Below, in pieces: positions 1 to 4,704 of a stretch of 5,717 bases of DNA. A program made the position numbers and the translations under genes. The first letter of the stretch is position 1. Every line of letters starts with the position of its first letter. Origin of the DNA: Rhodospirillales bacterium (GTDB lineage: Bacteria > Pseudomonadota > Alphaproteobacteria > Acetobacterales > Acetobacteraceae); assembly GCA_018971905.1 (NCBI GenBank), contig JAGWZS010000126.1, positions 1 through 5,717 on the forward strand, read 5' to 3'. The notes beneath the pieces were generated by a model. The model was not told the origin of the DNA, did no database searches, and was given only the letters and a program-made list of their open reading frames with translations.

Positions 1-624
1 GGCTTTCTTGTCATTCGCCTGTACCACCACCCAGGGGGCGGCAGCGCTGTCTGTCGCCAGCAGCATGGCGTTGCGAGCCTTGGTGTAGTCGTCAAAATGC
101 CTCAGCGCCTTTTCGTCGATTGGGCTGATCTTCCATTGTTTCAGCGGGTCATCCCGCCTGGCCTCGAGCCGTTTTTTTTGTTCTTTGCGGCTGATATCGA
201 GATAATATTTAATAATGATGATTCCGGCGTCGGCCAGCATGGTCTCGAACGTCGGTGCGGTGCGCATAAATTCGCGATATTCGCTGTCGGTACAGAAGCC
301 CATCACTTTTTCCACACCGGCGCGGTTATACCAGGAGCGGTTGAACAGCACGATCTCCCCGGCGGCAGGCAGATGTGCCACGTAACGCTGGAAATACCAT
401 TGCGTTGTCTCAAAATCTGAGGGCTTTGGCAGCGCCACAACCCGGATATCACGCGGGGAGAGATGCTCGGTAATGCGCTTGATGGTGCCGTCTTTACCCG
501 CTCCGTCCCGCCCCTCCAGGATAATCAACACCCGGCGGCCTTCGGAGATGACGTGGCGCTGCAGTTTCACGAGTTCGATCTGCAGGTGGCGAAGCTGTTT
601 TTCGTAGCCTTGTTGCTTGGGCAT
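1..624 (-). CDS. ppk2: Polyphosphate kinase 2 family protein, C-terminus beyond window
   Basis: By family this enzyme transfers phosphate between inorganic polyphosphate and nucleotides (polyP:NDP phosphotransferase) in the cytoplasm. The 208 visible codons open with a helix typical of the family (K-Q-L-R-H-L-Q-I-E-L-V-K-L-Q, about residues 9-22). A Walker A loop G-R-D-G-A-G-K-D-G follows at 38-46, then the lid/Walker B block L-F-N-R-S-W-Y-N-R-A-G-V-E at 93-105, and L-K-Q-W-K-I-S-P at about 158-165. The reading frame is still open at position 1 within the conserved P-W-V-V-V-x-A-N-D-K-K stretch, so I estimate a few tens of residues are missing. The ATG at 624 is chosen because the family helix starts directly after it and no better in-frame start lies upstream; a strong Shine-Dalgarno is not evident. 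The gene is divergent from the SnoaL-like gene. An Asn (N95) stands where many homologues have Asp. Nucleotide preference (ADP or GDP) cannot be read from this. Family assignment is secure. Confidence 0.93.
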   Translation of the reverse strand, partial: MPKQQGYEKQLRHLQIELVKLQRHVISEGRRVLIILEGRDGAGKDGTIKRITEHLSPRDIRVVALPKPSDFETTQWYFQRYVAHLPAAGEIVLFNRSWYNRAGVEKVMGFCTDSEYREFMRTAPTFETMLADAGIIIIKYYLDISRKEQKKRLEARRDDPLKQWKISPIDEKALRHFDDYTKARNAMLLATDSAAAPWVVVQANDKKA

Positions 625-686
625 GGCGCAACCATAGGCGCACGTTTTAAGTTGTGCAAAGCTTCTTAAGCATAAGGAAATAAACA

Positions 687-1079
687 ATGCAGAATGAGGT
701 TTGCGCTGTGGCGACGGCACTTATCGCGGCATTCGAGGCGAATGACCGGGACGGGTATTTCAGCTATTTCATCCCCGAGGCACGGTTCATCTTCCATGCC
801 GTGCCTTTCGTGATGGAAAGCCGCGCCGCCTACGAGGCTGAATATGACCGCTGGGTGCGCGAGGAGGGCTTCACTGTGCTGGAATGCACCAGCACCCGTC
901 AGCATGCCGATGTTTACGGCGACAGTGCCGTGTTCACCCATCAAACCTTCACCCGCGTGCGCACCCATGTGGGCGAGAGCGGGTATCACGAGCGCGAGAG
1001 CATCATCTTCACTCGGCAAAACGGGCGGTGGCTTGCGGTGCACGAGCATCTTTCGCTATTGCCGGACGGTGCCAGCTAA
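687..1079 (+). CDS. SnoaL-like / NTF2-fold domain protein
   Basis: A single-domain 130-residue protein of the NTF2-like superfamily (SnoaL_3/DUF4440 type). The N-terminal helix (about 3-20) is followed by F-x-x-x-F-I-P-E-A-R-F-I-F-H, and the protein ends with the family's typical last strands: G-D-S-A-V-F-T-H-Q near the middle and R-W-L-A-V-H-E-H-L-S-L-L-P at 114-126. Such proteins form cone-shaped alpha+beta folds that bind small ligands or act as isomerases, hydrolases or bare dimerisation modules. No substrate can be inferred here. There is no signal peptide or membrane segment, so it is probably cytoplasmic. The ATG at 687 is preceded by an AAGGA sequence (674-678) at 8 nt. It is divergent from ppk2 (62-nt gap), and its stop codon overlaps the stop of the convergent porin gene. 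The fold is likely; the function is unknown. Confidence 0.85.
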   Translation: MQNEVCAVATALIAAFEANDRDGYFSYFIPEARFIFHAVPFVMESRAAYEAEYDRWVREEGFTVLECTSTRQHADVYGDSAVFTHQTFTRVRTHVGESGYHERESIIFTRQNGRWLAVHEHLSLLPDGAS

Positions 1080-2353
1080 AACATCACTACCGCGCGCAGT
1101 CCGGCCACCAGCTCGTTGCCGATCCTTTTGCCGCTGCCATTGGGGTTATCGATCCCGCCGGCTGGGTTGACGACATATTGGACATCGGGCTGCAATACGA
1201 GCCAGGGCGTAGCCTGCGCCTGGTAAGTGGCTTCGAAGAGTATTTCAGTGCCCTGGCGCGGCAGCCCTGCGGCGGCGTCGGCATCGGCGGTGCGGGCGGA
1301 GACATGCGCCACGCCGACATCCAGCCCCGCCTGGTCGTTATCGCGGCCCGGCAATGGCGCGCTGAGCGTGACCCCGCCATTGAAGCCGAGATCGACGATG
1401 TTGCGGTCGCTCGGCGCGCCCATGATCCGGCCGAAAACATTCAGGCTGCGGTTGCTGTCGGCTACGGATTGCCAGACCGTCTGGTCCACCACGCCATACA
1501 GGCTGTAATTGCCGCGATGATTGTAGCCGTAAAGCTCGTCCACGAAATTGGCCGAATCATACCAGCCGCCAAATTTGTAGGTGCCAGGCAAACCGAACGG
1601 CTTGGCGCTGTATTGCAGCTCCGCGATCCATAGCGCGCCGTTCTTTAGCGAGAACCGGCCGCCACGCGGGTCCAGCGCCTGCTGGTCCGCGTTGAACGGG
1701 CCGGCGCCTGGGTCATCGTCGAACACCCCGGCCAGAACGGCGGTGTTACCATTGGGCTTGAACTGGCCGCGCACGCCCAGCGAGCTGAGAGGATAGGCCG
1801 GACCGCCGCCATAAAGATCGGCTGAGGGGACAATTGGCCAACCCGCCATGGTGTTCACGAACAGGGCGGAGTAGGCGCTGCCGATGAACTCGTTGTCGAT
1901 GCTTTGCTGACCGAGCTTGATGTCGAACTTTCCGCCCAGAAAGGCTTGGTCGTACCACGCCTCCCAGAGGCGGGTGGCGTTGTCGCCCTCATTGCCGTTG
2001 GCGGTTTGCAGAGTGTCCAGGTAATACGGGCTCAGCGACCGGCCATGAAGTTGCAAAGCCGAAACATAAAATGTCCCGCCTGGCAAGCCAAACGCCTTGC
2101 CGGTATCCACACCCATGGTCATGGTGGTCAGGCCCTGCATGGTGGCGCCGGTTTTCACACCGCCGGAAAGATTGCCGAGCAGGTTTTCAGAATCCGTGAT
2201 GCCGATGGTCATGCCATGCGCCGCCAAAGCCGGCCGCAAACCGCCCCAATCGCCAAGCAGCCCGGTATTGCCTGCCTGCTGCGCCATGGCCGGGGCCGCC
2301 AGCGCCAAGGGCAGAATGCATGCCACGGCGCGGCGCCAAGTGTAGACGTTCAA
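1076..2353 (-). CDS. OprB-family carbohydrate-selective porin
   Basis: An outer-membrane beta-barrel of the OprB family, which lets sugars and other small solutes diffuse across the outer membrane. With the start chosen here it has 425 residues. Residues 1-24 form a signal peptide: W-R-R-A-V, a hydrophobic core, then A-M-A before Q-Q, giving likely cleavage after residue 24. The OprB hallmark L-L-G-D-W-G-G-L-R-P-A-L follows at about 32-43, then alternating strand-like segments rich in Gly and aromatics. The protein ends in V-M-F, the C-terminal Phe expected for recognition by the BAM machinery. The TTG at 2353 is preferred because an AAAAGGGG ribosome-binding sequence lies 6 nt upstream and it gives a normal-length signal peptide. 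A GTG at 2392 would add 13 residues but has no Shine-Dalgarno sequence. It lies downstream of the GNAT gene on the same strand and converges with the SnoaL-like gene. Family confident; sugar specificity unknown. Confidence 0.9.
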   Translation of the reverse strand: MNVYTWRRAVACILPLALAAPAMAQQAGNTGLLGDWGGLRPALAAHGMTIGITDSENLLGNLSGGVKTGATMQGLTTMTMGVDTGKAFGLPGGTFYVSALQLHGRSLSPYYLDTLQTANGNEGDNATRLWEAWYDQAFLGGKFDIKLGQQSIDNEFIGSAYSALFVNTMAGWPIVPSADLYGGGPAYPLSSLGVRGQFKPNGNTAVLAGVFDDDPGAGPFNADQQALDPRGGRFSLKNGALWIAELQYSAKPFGLPGTYKFGGWYDSANFVDELYGYNHRGNYSLYGVVDQTVWQSVADSNRSLNVFGRIMGAPSDRNIVDLGFNGGVTLSAPLPGRDNDQAGLDVGVAHVSARTADADAAAGLPRQGTEILFEATYQAQATPWLVLQPDVQYVVNPAGGIDNPNGSGKRIGNELVAGLRAVVMF

Positions 2354-2359
2354 ATTATG

Positions 2360-2367
2360 CCCCTTTT
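2360..2367 (-). promoter_or_regulatory. Ribosome-binding site supporting the TTG start of the porin
   Basis: On the minus strand AAAAGGGG lies 6 nt before the in-frame TTG at 2353-2351. The only upstream alternative, GTG at 2392, is preceded by no purine-rich element. The site therefore decides the start call. It is inferred from spacing alone. Confidence 0.6.
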
Positions 2368-2432
2368 CGCAAATATCCGGCTTTGCCAGCACGATGGTAT
2401 TTCATAGCAAAGCCGCGTGGCCCGCAAGCGGT

Positions 2433-2921
2433 TCAGAGCCGCCGGTACATCACCAGCGCATCCACATCGCCTTGCTCAGGATGTTGAAAAGCCCCCGGCA
2501 GCAGCCCCACGGTTTCAAATCCCATCTGCTGCCATAACCCTATGGCGCGCCGGTTGGTGCTGACCACGAGGTTGAACTGCATGGCGCGAAACCCCGCCAC
2601 CCGCGCAGCATCCAGCGAGTGCGCGCACATCGCCCGCGCCACGCCGCGCCCGGCGGCCCAGCCTGCGGTCATGTAGCCGCAATTGGCCACATGCGCGCCG
2701 CCGCCGGCCTGGTTAGCTTTCAGGTAATATGTGCCGGCGATGCGGCCTTCCAGCTCCGCCACGAAGCACTGCTTATCTGGCGCCAGCCAATAGCCGAGCG
2801 CCTGCTCCCGGCGCCAGTCGCGGGGCAGAGCGTAGGTGTCGCCGGCGACGATCACGGGGGCCAGAATTTGCCAGATGCTCTCGGCGTCTTCTGCGATAGA
2901 GGGGCGGATAGCGGGGTTCAT
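2433..2921 (-). CDS. GNAT-family N-acetyltransferase
   Basis: A 162-residue single-domain acetyltransferase of the GCN5-related (GNAT) superfamily, which moves an acetyl group from acetyl-CoA to an amine. Visible elements in order: the N-terminal strand and helix I-R-P-S-I-A-E-D-A-E-S-I-W (5-17); strand V-A-E-L-E-G-R-I-A-G-T-Y-Y-L (54-67); the pyrophosphate-binding motif A region G-W-A-A-G-R-G-V-A-R-A-M (87-98); and the motif B region N-x-x-A-I-x-L-W-Q-Q-M-G-F-E (123-136). The ATG at 2921 has GAGG (2930-2927) 5 nt upstream. The gene is divergent from the glycosyltransferase, and about 80 nt separates its stop from the porin start on the same strand, so co-transcription with the porin is possible but unproven. 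The acceptor could be an antibiotic, amino acid, polyamine or protein terminus; the sequence does not decide. Confidence 0.92.
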   Translation of the reverse strand: MNPAIRPSIAEDAESIWQILAPVIVAGDTYALPRDWRREQALGYWLAPDKQCFVAELEGRIAGTYYLKANQAGGGAHVANCGYMTAGWAAGRGVARAMCAHSLDAARVAGFRAMQFNLVVSTNRRAIGLWQQMGFETVGLLPGAFQHPEQGDVDALVMYRRL

Positions 2922-2948
2922 CGCGGCCTCATTCCGTTTGCCCCGCGC

Positions 2949-2976
2949 TGGACGGCGCCATTCTTCCGGGCATAAA
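2949..2976 (+). promoter_or_regulatory. Candidate sigma-70 promoter for the glycosyltransferase
   Basis: TGGACG at 2949-2954 matches 4 of 6 positions of the -35 consensus. It is separated by 16 nt from CATAAA at 2971-2976, which matches 4 of 6 of the -10 consensus. It lies in the 80-nt gap between the divergent GNAT and glycosyltransferase genes, about 25 nt before the latter's start. Both boxes are imperfect, so this is only a candidate. Confidence 0.3.
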
Positions 2977-3001
2977 ACGGCGGTGCCGAGGGAGCCTTGC
3001 C

Positions 3002-3958
3002 ATGACGAAAATCGTTTCCTTCACCCGTGTCTTGAACGAGGACGACATTATCGAGGCTTTCGTGCGCCACCATGCCGGCCATGTAGATGAGATGCTGTTT
3101 CTCGACAATGGCAGCACGGACCGCACATTGGAGATTTTGCAGGCGCTGCGCGAGGAAGGGTTTCCCCTCAAGGTGTTCCGCAACCATGCCGTCAGCTTTG
3201 ATGAAATCGCCGTTAACAGCTGGGGCTATCTTGCCGCCTCGCAGCTTTTGGCCGCCGATTGGGTGGGGCTGCTGGACGCGGACGAATTCATCGCCACGCC
3301 GGATTCCGCGCCGCTCTCCACGCTGCTGCCGCCGGATGCGCTGGCGGTGAGCATGCAGCTAGTAAATTACGGGCAGGTGGGCGGAGAGAACCCGGCCGAA
3401 CCGGTTATCCCCTGGCGGCTGCGCTGGCGTTACGCGGGGGAGACGAATGTAGATAAAGTGATAGTGCGGGGCAGCTTGCCAGGGCTTGTGGCGGGGGCGG
3501 GGAATCATGGCGCGTTCATAAACGGCCAGCCCGTGCCTGCGCCCAGGCTGGATGGCGTGTGGCTGGCGCATTACCCGCGCCGCAGCGGCTGGCAGGTGAT
3601 GCAGAAATGGGCCGCCGGACGGCTGAAGGCCTTGGCAGCGGGCGCGGCGGCGGGGCATTTCTCCGAGCATTATGCCTCCCCTTTCGAGACGTTGCGCGAC
3701 AAGCCCGGGGAACTGTTGCTGAATCCGGGATTCCTGGAACAGGAGTTTAACAAATCCCTCGCCGTAGAGGCGCCGCTGGCTTATCTGGGCGGTGACCTGG
3801 CCTATTATGAACCTTCCGACCCCAGGATGAAGGCGCTTTCGAACTTTTTGCACTACACGGAGCAACTGGCCCGCCAGCATGGTAGGCTGCTGGATGAATC
3901 GCCCGAGGCGCGCGCCCTGGTGGAAGCATGGAACACGCGGCGAGATTTCCTTTTTTGA
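3002..3958 (+). CDS. Glycosyltransferase family 2-like protein (GT-A fold)
   Basis: A 318-residue probable glycosyltransferase of the kind matched by the Glyco_tranf_2_4 model, which transfers a sugar from a nucleotide donor. The N-terminal GT-A core shows S-F-T-R-V-L-N-E-D-D (6-15), V-D-E-M-L-F-L-D-N-G-S-T-D-R-T (28-42) and the metal-binding D-A-D at 92-94 in L-L-D-A-D-E-F. Further on are D-K-V-I-V-R (151-156), G-N-H (167-169) and H-Y-P-R-R-S (190-195) followed by K202 and G206, a pattern seen in this subgroup. There is no transmembrane helix or signal peptide, so it is cytoplasmic or peripheral. GAGGGAG (2988-2994) sits 7 nt before the ATG. No other polysaccharide gene is nearby, so its acceptor (LPS, capsule, protein or other) is unknown. 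It precedes infC in the same direction, but infC has its own leader. Confidence 0.88.
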   Translation: MTKIVSFTRVLNEDDIIEAFVRHHAGHVDEMLFLDNGSTDRTLEILQALREEGFPLKVFRNHAVSFDEIAVNSWGYLAASQLLAADWVGLLDADEFIATPDSAPLSTLLPPDALAVSMQLVNYGQVGGENPAEPVIPWRLRWRYAGETNVDKVIVRGSLPGLVAGAGNHGAFINGQPVPAPRLDGVWLAHYPRRSGWQVMQKWAAGRLKALAAGAAAGHFSEHYASPFETLRDKPGELLLNPGFLEQEFNKSLAVEAPLAYLGGDLAYYEPSDPRMKALSNFLHYTEQLARQHGRLLDESPEARALVEAWNTRRDFLF

Positions 3959-3969
3959 ACCGCCTTGTG

Positions 3970-3997
3970 TTGAAAAATGCGGCCTCGTGGCTATTTA
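3970..3997 (+). promoter_or_regulatory. Candidate promoter for infC
   Basis: TTGAAA at 3970-3975 is followed after 16 nt by TATTTA at 3992-3997, which overlaps CTATTT, close to the alphaproteobacterial -10 form CTATAT. Starting from here, infC mRNA would carry a leader of roughly 90 nt containing both inverted repeats described below. The -10 match is weak. Confidence 0.3.
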
Positions 3998-4022
3998 GGG
4001 CGAGTTGGGCCCGGCCATGCCC

Positions 4023-4046
4023 TGTGACACATTGCATTTCGTCACA
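4023..4046 (+). repeat. Inverted repeat in the infC leader (outer-spaced arms)
   Basis: TGTGAC at 4023-4028 and its reverse complement GTCACA at 4041-4046 are separated by 12 nt. As RNA this is a 6-bp stem with a 12-nt loop. As DNA it could be an operator with arms about two helical turns apart. It resembles CRP/FNR half sites, but the spacing is wrong for them. Confidence 0.4.
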
Positions 4047-4048
4047 AT

Positions 4049-4064
4049 TTCGGCTTAAGCCGAA
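4049..4064 (+). repeat. Perfect 16-bp palindrome in the infC leader
   Basis: TTCGGCTTAAGCCGAA is a perfect palindrome ending 18 nt before the infC Shine-Dalgarno sequence. In RNA it folds as a 6-bp stem (UUCGGC with GCCGAA) with a UUAA loop. No T tract follows, so a simple intrinsic terminator for the upstream glycosyltransferase is unlikely; a leader hairpin or protein-binding site is possible. Function is inferred only from position. Confidence 0.5.
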
Positions 4065-4082
4065 GGCCAGATAAACCGCGAC

Positions 4083-4087
4083 AGGAG
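4083..4087 (+). promoter_or_regulatory. Shine-Dalgarno sequence of infC, supporting an ATA start
   Basis: AGGAG lies 8 nt before the ATA codon at 4096-4098. An in-frame TAA at 4072-4074 closes the frame just upstream, and no ATG, GTG or TTG occurs in frame before 4201. This site therefore points to ATA as the initiator. Confidence 0.75.
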
Positions 4088-4095
4088 ACTTTCCA

Positions 4096-4635
4096 ATAGC
4101 CAGACCGCCAGCGCCGCCCGCTCCACCCTCCCGCGAGGGGCCCCGGGTTAACGAAGAAATCAGAATTCCGCAGGTTCGGCTGATCGACCAGAATGGTGAA
4201 ATGATCGGGGTGCTAAGCACCCGGGACGCCATTGCCCGCGCCTATGCAGCTGGGTTGGATCTGGTCGAGATCAGCCCCAATGCCGAGCCGCCGGTCACCA
4301 AGATCCTCGATTACGGCAAGTTCAAGTACGAACAGCAGAAGAAGCGGAACGAGGCGCGAAAGAAGCAGAAGGTTGTCGAGATCAAGGAGGTGAAGGTTCG
4401 CCCCAATATCGACGAGAATGATTATCAGGTGAAGCTGCGCGCCATGAAGGGCTTTATCGGCGAGGGCGACAAGGTGAAAGTGACCCTGCGCTTCCGTGGC
4501 CGCGAGATGGCGCACCAGGAGCTGGGCGTCAAGGTGCTGGAACGCATCCGTGGTGACATGGAGGTCGACACCAAGGTTGAGCAGATGCCCCGGATGGAAA
4601 ACAGGCAGATGGTGATGGTGTTGTCGCCGAAATAA
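4096..4635 (+). CDS. infC: Translation initiation factor IF-3
   Basis: IF3 binds the 30S ribosomal subunit, blocks premature 50S joining and checks the start codon and initiator tRNA. The predicted product is 179 residues, the usual length. After a Pro-rich lead (4-11) come the N-domain block [17 protein letters not shown] (15-31), the helix [12 protein letters not shown] (52-63) and [11 protein letters not shown] (65-75). The basic linker [16 protein letters not shown] (77-92) leads to the C-domain, with [11 protein letters not shown] (100-110) and [14 protein letters not shown] further on, ending V-L-S-P-K. The first ATG (4201) would delete 35 residues including conserved N-domain sequence; ATA at 4096, 8 nt after AGGAG, restores the expected A-R-P-P start. 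Rare start codons are known to allow IF3 to repress its own translation, and that is inferred here. Neither rpmI nor rplT follows. Identity is certain; the exact start is very likely. Confidence 0.95.
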   Translation: MARPPAPPAPPSREGPRVNEEIRIPQVRLIDQNGEMIGVLSTRDAIARAYAAGLDLVEISPNAEPPVTKILDYGKFKYEQQKKRNEARKKQKVVEIKEVKVRPNIDENDYQVKLRAMKGFIGEGDKVKVTLRFRGREMAHQELGVKVLERIRGDMEVDTKVEQMPRMENRQMVMVLSPK

Positions 4636-4654
4636 CAGACATAACTGTATCAAA

Positions 4655-4685
4655 ATAAAAAACCCGGCGCGAGGCCGGGCTTTTT
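4655..4685. terminator. Bidirectional intrinsic terminator between infC and the DUF4167 gene
   Basis: The hairpin CCCGGC (4663-4668), loop GCGAG, GCCGGG (4674-4679) is followed by TTTTT at 4681-4685 for plus-strand transcripts. It is preceded by an A-rich run (about 4653-4662) that gives a T-rich run on the minus strand. It lies 27 nt after the infC stop and 19 nt beyond the stop of the convergent DUF4167 gene, so it can end both transcripts. Confidence 0.88.
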
Positions 4686-4704
4686 GTGCCAAAAACCAAA
4701 GCTA

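Noticed and set aside
625..686. Promoters in the gap between ppk2 and the SnoaL-like gene
   Set aside because: Several weak -35/-10 pairs can be drawn on either strand, but none matches well enough to prefer it; the GGCGCA direct repeat at 625-630 and 637-642 is too short to interpret.
884..1633. Long plus-strand open frame (249 codons) overlapping the SnoaL-like gene and the porin
   Set aside because: It is antisense to a well-supported porin, starts inside another gene, and its product has no recognisable domain and a composition expected from reading GC-rich codons in the wrong frame.
2410..2432. Hairpin after the GNAT gene as an intrinsic terminator
   Set aside because: Only a 4-bp CCGC/GCGG stem can be drawn and the following sequence lacks a real T tract.
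4023..4046. CRP/FNR binding site in the infC leader
   Set aside because: The half sites TGTGA and TCACA are present but 14 nt apart; the known sites have 6 nt (CRP).
4201..4203. ATG at 4201 as the infC start
   Set aside because: It would remove conserved IF3 N-domain sequence (residues 15-31), and no ribosome-binding sequence stands before it.
4213..4692. Minus-strand open frame (159 codons) antisense to infC
   Set aside because: It lies almost entirely over infC, runs through the terminator hairpin, and encodes a Leu/His-rich product typical of antisense reading of Lys/Glu-rich genes.
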